From: Pseudomonadota bacterium
GTDB lineage: Bacteria; Pseudomonadota; Gammaproteobacteria; Burkholderiales; SG8-39
Length of the DNA stretch: 49,441 bases
Reading direction: 5' to 3'
NCBI GenBank assembly: GCA_021811085.1
Contig: JAJZPQ010000006.1
Location: 68,914-118,354, forward strand
Shown here: positions 15,789-23,125 of the stretch, one piece after another
Layout: every line of letters begins with the position of its first letter
Numbering within the stretch: the first letter of the stretch is position 1
Notes under the pieces: generated by a model
Seen by the model: only the letters and a program-made list of their open reading frames with translations
Database searches by the model: none
What the model was told of the DNA's origin: nothing
Program-made: the position numbers and the translations under genes

Positions 15789-16402
15789 AAGTCATCTCAA
15801 AAATAATTTCGCAACAGGATGATCATGCAGCCCAGTTGTACTAACCCGGTGTAGTTCTCAAGGTGATGCTCCCAGCGATGAAGCAATCTGCGGAAATTAC
15901 CCAGCCACGCGAACAAGCGCTCGATCTTCCAGCGGCGCACGTAGCGACGCAGAACGCGCCCGTCTTGGGTTTGGGGCGTCTTGCGATTGCTGCGGTGCGG
16001 AGCAATCAGTTCAACGCCTTGTTGCTCAAGCATCACATCGAGTTTGTCGCTGTCATAGGCTTTATCGCCGATCAACCGAGTCGGTCGCTCTCCAAGAAGA
16101 GATTGCTCAAGGGTAGCCTGGACAAGGGTGACTTCATGCGGCGAAGCACTTTCTGTGTGAATGGCGATAGGAAGACCATTGCGGTCCGCCACTGCCATGA
16201 TCTTGGTCCCCTTGCCACGCTTGGTTTTGCCAACACCAGCGCCCCCTTTTTCGCGGCTACAAAGGTCGCGTCGATGAAACACTCCGACAGGTCGAGCTTG
16301 CCCCGACTTCGCAGATCCTCGGCCAGTGCTTCCAAGACCACGCGTAGCGTGCCCGCTCGTACCCACGCCTGGAAACGCCTGTGGCAAGTCTGGTACGGCT
16401 AT
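15789..16402 (-). mobile_element. IS5-family (IS427-like) element, 5'-truncated
   Basis: On the minus strand the element runs from about 16402 to a likely terminal repeat at 15789-15803 (minus strand TTTTGAGATGACTTC). The transposase signature [12 protein letters not shown] begins directly after an in-frame stop near 16400, and nothing upstream resembles the first part of such a transposase, so the left end and about 70 codons are lost. The two reading frames are joined by a -1 frameshift as in intact members. Confidence 0.75.
15797..16400 (-). pseudogene. IS5/IS427-type transposase, N-terminally truncated, two frames
   Basis: The first frame reads [31 protein letters not shown] and TFVAAKKGA. 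At a GCGAAAAAGGGGG run (minus strand, about 16258-16246) the continuation is one base back and reads [32 protein letters not shown] and then [20 protein letters not shown] to the stop. The D (FIDATF), D (GDKAYD) and E (KIERLFAW) catalytic residues are all readable. The A-run shift is the usual programmed -1 slippage of this group, here with only five A's. The start and leading DNA-binding region are absent, so the gene is dead. Confidence 0.8.
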
Positions 16403-16810
16403 GCGTCTGCTTTCAGAAAGTCTATCTGTCTGCTGTGGGTGCGCGCCGTGAAAAGGCGGCGCTTTTCCAGTGGGTGCGAATCCCACCCGGCAACCGCTCC
16501 AGCCGGAAGTAACCGGAGATGTAATGGAGGTAACGAAGTGGCTGAAGCTGTTCACGCGCAACTCGGATTACCCATTCTGCGCATTTATCGGTACCCGGAT
16601 AGTTTTTCCAACAAAGCCGGCGAGACCAGACGCTTGAGGCCATTCCACCTGGATACTCGACATTGCGTAGATCTGCGTAATCCAACCCGCGCAACAACGG
16701 CCCTGATATCGCGTTTGCACCTTTGTACTACGCCGGCTGAATGTTCGTCCGTTTAGTAGGCGGCGTGCTGCTGTAGCGCCCGCTGGGCAACGGGGACGGG
16801 GCACCGCCCG
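16403..16810 (+). other. 408-bp gene-free stretch with structured RNA-like segment, possible group II intron 5' fragment
   Basis: No protein gene is supported here. On the plus strand a GTGCG start at 16439 leads into a GCGCGCC...GGCGGCGC hairpin (16441-16462), then a T-arm-like hairpin GTGGG-TGCGAAT-CCCAC (16470-16486). CCGGAAGTAACCGGAG follows. This order resembles the 5' region of bacterial group II introns, which begin GUGYG and contain such stems, but no reverse transcriptase or domain V was found, so it would be only debris. From about 16600 to 16810 I see nothing recognisable. Confidence 0.3.
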
Positions 16811-17563
16811 CTACTTGAGGAGCAGCGCGCCGCCGCTAAGCACGAGCAGCAGGGCGACGATGCGCTCGAACGACGCCTGGTCGAGGCGCGCATGCCAGCG
16901 GTCGCCGGCGAGCATCGCGAGGGCCATCACCGGTGCGAACAGAAGGAGCGCGGCGATCGCCCTGGTGTCGTACAAGCCCAGACTGCCGTAGGCGCCGGCG
17001 CGCACCATTCCTAGGCACAGCACCATCGAGGAGATGCTGGCGCGAAAGCGCCGCTTGTCGAGCGCAAGCGCGCGCAGGTAGATGACGTAGAAGGGCCCGG
17101 CCATACCGCCGAACAGCGTCGCCACCAGCCCGCCCGCGCTGCCTGCGGCTGCGGCCAGTAACTGCGGCGGCAGGCGCACTGCGAGCGGATGCGGCACAAA
17201 GGACCATAGGCCGTAAGCGATGATGAACGAGGCGAAGGCCTTGAGTAGAAGCGCGTGGTCGAGCGACGCGAACAGCCATAGGCCGAGCGTGAGCCCGAAG
17301 GCGGAGGGCAGCGCCAGCCCGCGCAGGGCGCGCCAGTCCACGTGACGGATCTCCTGCACCGACTGGCCGAGGGACGCGATGATGCCGAGGGCCGTGATCA
17401 CCGGGATGACGACGGTGAGCGGTAATACGAGAGTGAGAAGCGGAATGGCGACCACGCCGGCGCCAAAGCCAGTGGCGCCACGTAGCGTGTACGCGGCAAA
17501 CACCACGGCCGCGCCGAAGGCGAGAGCCCAAGGGGTAGCGAGACTTAGCAGCGCGTCGATCAT
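16811..17563 (-). CDS. TSUP-family permease (TauE/SafE-like sulfite/anion exporter)
   Basis: A 250-residue membrane protein with about eight helices in two repeats. Each repeat opens with the family's glycine-rich hairpin: GATGFGAGVVAIPLL near 28-42 and GLVATLFGGMAGPFYVIYL near 144-162. TSUP members move sulfite, sulfonates or related organosulfur anions across the inner membrane. The start is ATG 17563 on the minus strand. It has no partner gene beside it. The nearby TDT transporter may also carry anions, but they face opposite ways and are separated by a transposase remnant, so a joint role is not supported. Confidence 0.85.
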   Translation of the reverse strand: MIDALLSLATPWALAFGAAVVFAAYTLRGATGFGAGVVAIPLLTLVLPLTVVIPVITALGIIASLGQSVQEIRHVDWRALRGLALPSAFGLTLGLWLFASLDHALLLKAFASFIIAYGLWSFVPHPLAVRLPPQLLAAAAGSAGGLVATLFGGMAGPFYVIYLRALALDKRRFRASISSMVLCLGMVRAGAYGSLGLYDTRAIAALLLFAPVMALAMLAGDRWHARLDQASFERIVALLLVLSGGALLLK

Positions 17564-17762
17564 AAGCGCGGTGACTTTGGCTGGGGTTCTTCAAGTACCC
17601 TGCCGGAGTGCCCAGTTTTGTACCGGGAAGGCTGTCCGATCCGATCAAAAGTGAGAACTCCTGGCTGGTACTGGTGCCGCTGGCTTAACATCATGCTGTA
17701 CGGCGGGCCGGCCCGGCGATCGAGGATGCACGATGCTGGCGGCCCGTCCGTAGCAATGATGG
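17564..17762. other. Spacer upstream of TSUP gene
   Basis: About 200 bases between the TSUP start and the presumed left limit of the IS110-type remnant. It should hold the TSUP promoter, but no clear hexamers or repeats stood out. Confidence 0.4.
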
Positions 17763-18107
17763 GATGGACTTCCCCCGTTTTTGAACCGCATCATTGTGCC
17801 AACTGGCGCTCATATGGGATGGGTTGTCAGCACTCATCAACAGGAGGAGTTCGACATGAATGCTACTACTGCAACGAGGTCTTCCGCCAGTGTCGTGGGC
17901 GTAGATGTGGCCAAGAGCGTGTTCCAGCTGGCAGTGGCCGACCGGAACTGGAAGGTGATTGAAACGCACCGTCTCACTCGCAGCCAGTTCGAGCGCTGGC
18001 TCAACGGCCTTGGCATCGAGGTGTTGCTGCTGCCGGCGCGTTACGTGCGCGCCTACGTGAAGCGCAACAAGACCGACGCAGCCGACGCAGCCGCTCTGCT
18101 TGAAGCG
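17763..18107 (+). mobile_element. IS110/IS1111-family element remnant
   Basis: The left non-coding leader and first part of the transposase remain; homology stops near 18107, where the sequence switches abruptly to the 3' part of an antitoxin gene on the other strand. The left limit is estimated from the leader TGGACTTCCCCCGTTTTTG and is not certain. Confidence 0.6.
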
Positions 18108-18167
18108 ATAGTCTCGCGCGTGAGCTTGACCTGGCGCGCGATTTCGGCAACACCACCTTGGGCCTGA
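17856..18167 (+). pseudogene. IS110/IS1111-type transposase, N-terminal fragment with internal deletion
   Basis: A good ribosome site (AGGAGGA) precedes ATG 17856. The product begins with the DEDD-type RuvC-like strand SVVGVDVAKSVFQLAVAD, then RSQFERW and LNGLGIEVLLLPARYVRAYV with the second acidic cluster KRNKTDAADAAALLEA. In intact relatives about 25 residues containing the conserved MEACGSAHHWARW-like segment separate FERW from LNGLGIE; they are gone here, perhaps by recombination between two CGCTGG copies. After codon GCG 18105-18107 the frame reads foreign DNA to a stop at 18167. The C-terminal catalytic serine domain is missing. Confidence 0.8.
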
Positions 18168-18355
18168 GCGACGTGGCGCAACGCGAGCATAAGCATCGCT
18201 TGGTCACCGTCTTCGATCGCAGCTTCCAAGTAGGCAGCCGCCTCTTTCCGGTCTTTCAGGTTCTCTATCAGCCAGTCCTCGTAAGGCAGGCTAGGTGCGG
18301 CCGCGCGGCTTCTGCGTCTCACGAGTTTTGAAGTCTTCGAGATAGGCTTTGGCAT
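18053..18355 (-). pseudogene. HigA-like addiction-module antidote (HI1420 type), 3' end cut by IS110 remnant
   Basis: The first 81 or so residues match the small antidote family that pairs with HI1419-type toxins: PYEDWLIENLKDRKEAAAYL, EDGDQAMLMLALRHVAQAQG and the helix-turn-helix start GVAEIARQVKLTRE. At about 18108-18111 the sequence changes into IS110 DNA read backwards, giving the unrelated tail IASSRAAASAASVLLRFT. The family normally continues for about 20-25 residues, including the second half of the recognition helix, so DNA binding is probably lost. The cognate toxin gene that should precede it is absent. It lies 25 bases downstream of an intact antitoxin gene on the same strand. Confidence 0.7.
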
Positions 18356-18380
18356 GTTCGATGTCCTTTTGCTGCGTCTC

Positions 18381-18677
18381 TCAGGCCGCCTTCTTCACGA
18401 GGAGTCGCACGCTTAACCCCGCACGCGTCGCAATGTTGACCAGCGCGTCAAGGCTGAACAGTCCAATCTTTCCCTTGAGTAACGCATTGAGGCGCGGTGC
18501 CGTCAGGCCAAGAACCTTGGCCATAGCCGCTTGAGGCGCGCCGTTTTTCAGACAGCAATCTTCGATGCGCATCATTAGCTCTGCGCGCAGTTTCAAGTTC
18601 TCGGCTTCGTCCTTGTCGAATCCGATGTCGGCAAAGATATTGCCGGAGCTGCGGGTGATCTTCAATTTTTTGCTCAT
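18381..18677 (-). CDS. XRE-family antitoxin (HigA-like)
   Basis: A 98-residue helix-turn-helix protein. Its centre LMMRIEDCCLKNGAPQAAMAKVLGLTAPRLNALLKGK is the classic XRE fold of HigA-type antitoxins, read in two parts around residues 33-69, followed by SLDALVNIATRAGLSVRLLV. The ATG at 18677 overlaps the toxin stop codon as ATGA, so the pair is translationally coupled with the toxin first, the usual order for HigBA. By family knowledge it neutralises the toxin and represses the operon. Its place in a mobile island beside the integrase fits a maintenance role. Confidence 0.85.
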   Translation of the reverse strand: MSKKLKITRSSGNIFADIGFDKDEAENLKLRAELMMRIEDCCLKNGAPQAAMAKVLGLTAPRLNALLKGKIGLFSLDALVNIATRAGLSVRLLVKKAA

Positions 18678-19012
18678 CGCTGTTTTCTCTCCTGTACCAA
18701 ATCCCTGAAGCGCTGCCTGGCAAGGTCGATGTCGTGCTTCGGGGTCTGCTGCGCCTTCTTCTGAAAGGCGTGCAACACGTACACCGCCTCCACAAACTTG
18801 GCCACATAGATGACGCGATAGGCGCCACTGTCCTCGCGCACCCGAATCTCGTTGACTCCGAGCCCGATTGAAGGCATCGGCTTCCAATCGGCAGGTTCCT
18901 TGCCGGCCTGGACACGCCCCAACTGATACCCCGCCTCGCGCCGGGGGTCATCGGGGAACGCACTGATTTTCTCGTGGCTGTCGCCAACCCATCGAACTTG
19001 CTTGAGCATCAT
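18674..19012 (-). CDS. RelE/HigB-type toxin (phage Gp49-like)
   Basis: A 112-residue protein of the Gp49/HigB-like group of RelE-fold mRNA interferases. Family features are the WVGDSHEKISAFPDDPRREAGYQL opening (residues 9-32), the GVNEIRVREDSGAYRVIYVAKF central strands carrying basic residues, and VLHAFQKKAQQTPKHDI with the typical FxKKxxxTP motif. The C-terminal helix is RQRFRDLVQERKQR. Two adjacent ATG codons (19012, 19009) are possible starts. It should cleave ribosome-bound mRNA when free of the antitoxin encoded by the overlapping next gene. Confidence 0.85.
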   Translation of the reverse strand: MMLKQVRWVGDSHEKISAFPDDPRREAGYQLGRVQAGKEPADWKPMPSIGLGVNEIRVREDSGAYRVIYVAKFVEAVYVLHAFQKKAQQTPKHDIDLARQRFRDLVQERKQR

Positions 19013-19040
19013 ATTATCAGAACTGGTAATTTATGCAACA

Positions 19041-20312
19041 CTAGCGAACAGCCCGAATGTTGTCCCGCTGCTTCGGGCTCGCGGTAAAGGCCGGCAACTT
19101 CGTGACAGCCATGGCAAGCGTCTTGTCCGCCAAATGCGCGTAGTGCTTTGCGGTAATGCGCGTGTCGGCATGGCCGAGCAGCTTAGAAATCGTCAGCAAA
19201 TCGACGCCTGCCTGCGCCAGGTGGGAAGCGTAGGTGTGGCGCAGTTCGTGAAAGGACACGGCCGGCTTGACCTTGGCGATCTTGCACGCCGCCTGAAGGG
19301 CACGGATATGATGATTGTGACCCCAGGGTTTGCCGTCCGCGCGGGTCAGCACCAGCTCGTCGCCGGTCTTGCCCGTCACGAGCGCCTTGAAATGCTCGAC
19401 GCCTTCGGGGTTCAGGGGGACATGGCGCGACCGCCCGGACTTGGATTCGGCGATGTACAGGTGCCCGGTCGAGAGGTTCACGTCCGCCGCCTTGAGCGAA
19501 GTGATTTCGCCCCAGCGGGTGCCGGTAAGCAGAGCCGCACGCACCAGCCGGCGCAAGTCGGGAGGGCAGGCGTTGACCAGGCGCGTGGCCTCGGCATCGG
19601 TCAGGTAGCGGATACGGGCCTCGTCCACCTTGGCGAAGGGTTTGACCTTGCGCCAGGCCGAATCATCGGCCACCAGACCATCCTGAAAGGCGCGGTTGAG
19701 GATCGCCTTCAACACCGACAAGATGCGATTGGCGCTTGCCCGGCGCGCTCTCTTCTGGTCCTTCGTCTCCGCGGCGGGGCGCAGGTTAAGCTTCTTGGAG
19801 AGCTTGCTGCTGCGCAGGCGCGCGGCCTTGGTTGCGAGCTTATCGAGCCAGGCGCGAAGGTCCACAGTCGTCAAGTCGGCCAGGCGCCGGTCGCCAAGGG
19901 TGGGGGAGATGTGGGCGCGAACGGCGCTCTCCGCCATCTTGACGCCTTTGCGATGCTCCCGAAACCACTCCAGGTAACGATCTGCCGCCTGCTGAACTGT
20001 CACATCCTTCTGCCTGGGTGTGCCTCCGCTGAGGATTTCCTCGTACATTGTCCGCGCCGCGCCCTGGGCCTGGTAGAAGTCGAGCACGCCTTCGCCGTTG
20101 GCGTCCTGGAAGTCGTCGGCGCGGCCGAGGTTCTGATAGTGGTAGCGGGAACCATCCCACGCACGGGCCTGCCATGTGCCGTATTCGCCCTCAGTGCGCC
20201 TGTAGCCGAGGGCGAGGCCCTTGCCTATGGTCAGAAACTCGCTCTTGCCCTGAGGCAGTTTCAAGCGTGCCGTGCGCGTTTCCAGTTTTCCGGACCGTTG
20301 CGACCGTGCCAT
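19041..20312 (-). CDS. Tyrosine-family site-specific integrase of the island
   Basis: A 423-residue phage-type integrase. It has an N-terminal arm-binding region, a SAM-like core-binding domain at about 105-215 (VTVQQAADRYLEWFREH), and a catalytic domain with Arg266 (TGTRWGEITSL), His355-x-x-Arg358 (FHELRHTYASHLAQAG), His381 (LLGHADTRITAKHY) and nucleophile Tyr391. All active-site residues are present. ATG 20312 follows a GGAGG site; the longer frame to 20360 is not needed. It reads away from a tRNA-Glu 3' fragment located 130 bases from its start, the standard layout for integrases that use tRNA 3' ends as attachment sites. Confidence 0.93.
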   Translation of the reverse strand: MARSQRSGKLETRTARLKLPQGKSEFLTIGKGLALGYRRTEGEYGTWQARAWDGSRYHYQNLGRADDFQDANGEGVLDFYQAQGAARTMYEEILSGGTPRQKDVTVQQAADRYLEWFREHRKGVKMAESAVRAHISPTLGDRRLADLTTVDLRAWLDKLATKAARLRSSKLSKKLNLRPAAETKDQKRARRASANRILSVLKAILNRAFQDGLVADDSAWRKVKPFAKVDEARIRYLTDAEATRLVNACPPDLRRLVRAALLTGTRWGEITSLKAADVNLSTGHLYIAESKSGRSRHVPLNPEGVEHFKALVTGKTGDELVLTRADGKPWGHNHHIRALQAACKIAKVKPAVSFHELRHTYASHLAQAGVDLLTISKLLGHADTRITAKHYAHLADKTLAMAVTKLPAFTASPKQRDNIRAVR

Positions 20313-20444
20313 GATCAATCCTCCGTGCCAAACTCGTGCCAAACTGATGTACCTGGACAAGCATAGACATCAATGGACGAGAAAGCAAGTTTTCATAGGA
20401 GAATTGATAATCCATGGATGTCCAACAAAGTCCATGATATATCT

Positions 20445-20488
20445 CTTTCACGGTGAGTACGGGGGTTCGAATCCCCCTGGGGACGCCA
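20445..20488 (+). repeat. tRNA-Glu(UUC) 3' fragment, probable attR of the island
   Basis: The 44 bases carry the anticodon loop CTTTCAC (anticodon TTC at 20447-20449), the 3' anticodon strand, the T-arm GGGGG-TTCGAAT-CCCCC (20461-20477), the acceptor strand TGGGGAC, discriminator G and CCA at 20486-20488. The 5' half of the tRNA is absent: bases left of 20445 cannot pair with the anticodon stem, and no GTCCCCA acceptor strand is found. This is what integration into tRNA-Glu leaves at the distal end of an element; the intact gene should be at the left end, outside the window. Confidence 0.85.
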
Positions 20489-20491
20489 TTC

Positions 20492-21442
20492 ATGATATCT
20501 GTCCTGCTGTGGCTAAACGAAGCCGAGGTCTACGCCGAGGCGCTGCGGCGCGCCGGATGCGGCCCGCGTTTGGAGATCGAGCTCCTTCGCTCCGACCAGA
20601 ATCCGAGCGAACAGCAGCTGGCGCGCACCGAGATTCTGCTCGCGCGGCAGGTGCCGCCCGGGCTGCTGGCGAAAATGCCCAAGCTGCGCTGGATCCAGGC
20701 GCTTACCGCCGGTGTCGAGCACTGGATTTCGCGCCCTGATTTGCACTCGGGTATCGCGCTGACCTGCGCGCGTGGCACCCATCGCGTGGCGATGCCCGAA
20801 AACATCCTCGGCGCGCTGTTTCATCTGACCAAGCCTTACGCGCAAGCGACGCTTGATCAGCGCGAACGGCGCTGGGTCAGACGGGTGTCCGAGCCGCTCG
20901 CGGGCAAGACACTGGGCATACTCGGATTGGGTGAAATCGGACGTGAAGTTGCAAAGAAAGCGAGTGCGCTGGAATTGCGCGTGATCGGTACGCGGCGTGC
21001 GGCGGAGCCGGTGCCGCAGGTGGACAGGATCTATCCGCCCGGGGCGACCGACGAGGTGCTGGCCCAGTCCGATTTCGTGCTGCTCCTGCTGCCGCTCACG
21101 CCGCAGACGGACGACATCATGAATGCGGCGCGTTTCAAGGCGATGCGCGCCAGCGCCTACCTGCTCAATTTCGGCCGCGGTGCGTTGATCGTCGACGCCG
21201 ATCTGGTGCGCGCGGTCCAATCCAAAACCATCGCGGGCGCGGTGCTGGATGTCTATCGCACTGAGCCGCTGCCCGCCGACCATGCTTTCTGGACCACCGC
21301 CGGCATCACCGTGCTGCCGCATATCGGCGGGCTGGATGCGCAGCGGGATGAAATCGTCGCCGCGCTGTTCGCCGAAAACGCGCGACGCTATCTCGCCAGC
21401 GAGGGTTTGGCCGCGCTGGTCGACCGCGTGCGCGGCTACTGA
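20492..21442 (+). CDS. D-2-hydroxyacid dehydrogenase family protein (NAD-binding)
   Basis: A 316-residue oxidoreductase of the D-isomer 2-hydroxyacid dehydrogenase family, which interconverts 2-oxoacids and D-2-hydroxyacids. The Rossmann motif is GILGLGEIGREVA near residue 147. The catalytic set is Arg in LLNFGRGALIVD (about 229), Glu in VYRTEPLP (about 257) and His in LPHIGGLD (about 275). ATG 20492 lies only three bases after the CCA of the tRNA-Glu fragment; the frame remains open further left, but that part merely translates the tRNA. The gene was therefore probably next to tRNA-Glu before the island entered and may have lost its native promoter. Confidence 0.88.
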   Translation: MISVLLWLNEAEVYAEALRRAGCGPRLEIELLRSDQNPSEQQLARTEILLARQVPPGLLAKMPKLRWIQALTAGVEHWISRPDLHSGIALTCARGTHRVAMPENILGALFHLTKPYAQATLDQRERRWVRRVSEPLAGKTLGILGLGEIGREVAKKASALELRVIGTRRAAEPVPQVDRIYPPGATDEVLAQSDFVLLLLPLTPQTDDIMNAARFKAMRASAYLLNFGRGALIVDADLVRAVQSKTIAGAVLDVYRTEPLPADHAFWTTAGITVLPHIGGLDAQRDEIVAALFAENARRYLASEGLAALVDRVRGY

Positions 21443-21473
21443 AACTGCGGCTGCGCGGGATGCGCGTTTCAAA

Positions 21474-22100
21474 TTGAAAGAGCTGCGCTTCGATGCCGCG
21501 CTGCGCGCGCTCCTGACGCGCAATCTCGCCGGCCGCGCCGCGGCAGCGCTGCCGCAACGCAACCTCAAGCGCGCCGCGGTATGCCTGATCCTCACCGATG
21601 ACGGCGCAGGACATGCGGCGCTGGTGCTGACTTTGCGCGCCAGGACCCTGAACACGCATTCGGGCCAGTTCGCGCTGCCCGGTGGGCGCATCGACGCGGG
21701 GGAGTCGGCCGTGGACGCCGCGCTGCGCGAAGTGCGCGAGGAGATCGGCCTCGCGCTTGCGCCCGAGGCCGTCCTCGGTTGTCTGGACGATTACCCCACG
21801 CGCTCGGGCTATCTGATCACGCCTATCGTCGCTTGGGCGCCGGACGATGCGCGCATGCGCGCGAATCCGCAGGAAGTCGAGGTCATCTATCGGGTGCGGT
21901 TGGCCGAACTCGGCCGCCCGGGCGCGCCCGAATTCGTGGCTACCCCGGAAAGCGACCAGCCGGTCATCCGCTATCCGCTGCTGGATACCCTGGTGCATGC
22001 GCCGACGGCGGCGGTGATGTACCAGTTCATGGAAGTCGCGCTGCACGGCCGCGCCACGCGCGTGGCGCATCTGGAACAGCCGGTCTGGGCTTGGCGCTAG
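21474..22100 (+). CDS. Nudix hydrolase, CoA pyrophosphatase (NudL-like)
   Basis: About 208 residues if TTG 21474 is the start; no ATG is well placed, so the N-terminus is uncertain. The Nudix box is complete: Gly in LPGGRIDAGES, then AALREVREEIGL about nine residues on, giving the GX5EX7REUXEEXGU pattern. Upstream, LTLRARTLNTHSGQFALPGG matches the UPF0035/CoA-type extension that marks CoA pyrophosphatases (LxxRxxxxxxHxGQxxFPGG). It would cut CoA and acyl-CoA to phosphopantetheine and adenosine 3',5'-bisphosphate. It starts about 30 bases after the dehydrogenase stop and is likely co-transcribed with it. Confidence 0.85.
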   Translation: MKELRFDAALRALLTRNLAGRAAAALPQRNLKRAAVCLILTDDGAGHAALVLTLRARTLNTHSGQFALPGGRIDAGESAVDAALREVREEIGLALAPEAVLGCLDDYPTRSGYLITPIVAWAPDDARMRANPQEVEVIYRVRLAELGRPGAPEFVATPESDQPVIRYPLLDTLVHAPTAAVMYQFMEVALHGRATRVAHLEQPVWAWR

Positions 22101-22112
22101 GCGCGCAGGTAT

Positions 22113-22442
22113 TTAATCTACAACGAACAGCTTAGCGCCTACGGCAGTGGCCGAGCGATGCGCCTCGGCCGCGTCGGCGACCTGATAGCTCATGCCTGGA
22201 CGCAACACGAACCGGCGTCCGTCCTCGAGTTCGGTGTACAACTCGCCCTCGAGGCAAAGCAGGATGTGGCCTTTGCTGCACCAATGGTCCGCGCTATAGC
22301 CGGGCGAGTATTCGACCAGGCGCACGCGTATGCTGCCGAATTGCCGCGTGCGCCAGCGCGCTACACCGCGTTCGCCCTGGTGTTCGGTCGCTTCGATTTC
22401 CGACCAATCGGTCGTCCCGAACGGAATTCCATGCATTTGCAT
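22113..22442 (-). CDS. Small cupin-fold protein (DHCW-motif cupin type)
   Basis: A single-domain cupin of 109 residues. The barrel motifs are visible in VRLVEYSPGYSADHWCSKGHILLCLEGE (two histidines and a cysteine around residues 53-59) and RRFVLRPGMSYQVADAAEAH, with a closing strand GAKLFVVD. Proteins of this length and motif order are annotated as DHCW-motif cupins of unknown function; a metal site is plausible from the H-W-C-x3-H cluster. It converges on the Nudix gene, whose stop is 12 bases away. No operon partner is seen. Confidence 0.75.
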   Translation of the reverse strand: MQMHGIPFGTTDWSEIEATEHQGERGVARWRTRQFGSIRVRLVEYSPGYSADHWCSKGHILLCLEGELYTELEDGRRFVLRPGMSYQVADAAEAHRSATAVGAKLFVVD

Positions 22443-22522
22443 GCGCGTTAGCCGAATTCCGGCTCCGAAACAGCGGGATCCCGCTGGATTTCTGCGCAGT
22501 ACACGGCCGACCCTGTACCGAC

Positions 22523-23125
22523 TCAGCGCCGGACGACGCTGTCGCCAGCGGCTTTTACCAAGTCTCCCGAGGACATTCCGGGATCATGATCGAAATTGAA
22601 AACACGCTCCTCGCCATTGTCGAAGCGCACCGTGACCGCCCAGGTTTTGACCTTGTTCATTTTGCCTTCGATCTTGTGACCGGCATAAGCGCCTCCGGCC
22701 GCGCCCGCTATAGTGGCCAGATCCTTGCCCGTACCTTTGCCCACCTGGTGGCCCAGCAGCGCGCCGGCGACGCCGCCCCCGATCAAGCCTACGGCGCCGC
22801 CTTTGCCGTCCTTTTCGGTCATCTTCACCGCGCTGACCTTGCCGCAGCCGGTGCAGCTCGCGGCAGGTTTGTTCGCCGCGTTGAGTTTGTCCTCGGCCGC
22901 CGCGAGCGCACGCGAGTGTTCTTCTTTTGCGTCGCGCAGGCATTGCATGCGCCGCGCAGACGTGGATTCGTCGGCGCATAGCTTCTGGTCTTCGCTATAG
23001 CGCGCATCCGCCGTTTTTTTCGCCGCATCGTAGGCGGACTGCGCCGTAACATCGTTCGCGGCATAGGCGGCTGGCGCGCCGAGCAGCATCAGCAGCAACA
23101 GGATTTTTCGCTTCATTGCATTCAT
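22523..23125 (-). CDS. Exported glycine-zipper protein
   Basis: A 200-residue envelope protein. A Sec signal peptide (MKRKILLLLMLLGAPAAYAA) is clear after a short MNA extension; GGAG lies about ten bases before ATG 23125. The mature part has a charged alpha-helical stretch to about residue 100, with several cysteines including a CTGCGK turn. It is followed by a glycine-zipper pair, GGAVGLIGGGVAGALLG and AGAAGGAYAGH, as in SlyB and the rickettsial 17-kDa antigen. The last 45 residues (WAVTVRFDNGEERVFNFDHD) look like a small beta domain. The cysteine is not in a lipobox, so it is probably periplasmic or membrane-inserted. Function unknown. Confidence 0.75.
   Translation of the reverse strand: MNAMKRKILLLLMLLGAPAAYAANDVTAQSAYDAAKKTADARYSEDQKLCADESTSARRMQCLRDAKEEHSRALAAAEDKLNAANKPAASCTGCGKVSAVKMTEKDGKGGAVGLIGGGVAGALLGHQVGKGTGKDLATIAGAAGGAYAGHKIEGKMNKVKTWAVTVRFDNGEERVFNFDHDPGMSSGDLVKAAGDSVVRR

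Noticed and set aside
14726-17563. A joint sulfite-export system made of the TDT and TSUP genes
   Set aside because: Both families can move sulfite, but the genes face opposite ways and are separated by a transposase remnant and intron-like debris, so there is no support for joint function.
20380-20488. A complete tRNA-Glu gene
   Set aside because: The anticodon loop to CCA is present, but no 5' acceptor strand, D-arm or 5' anticodon strand can be paired, so it is only the attachment-site fragment.
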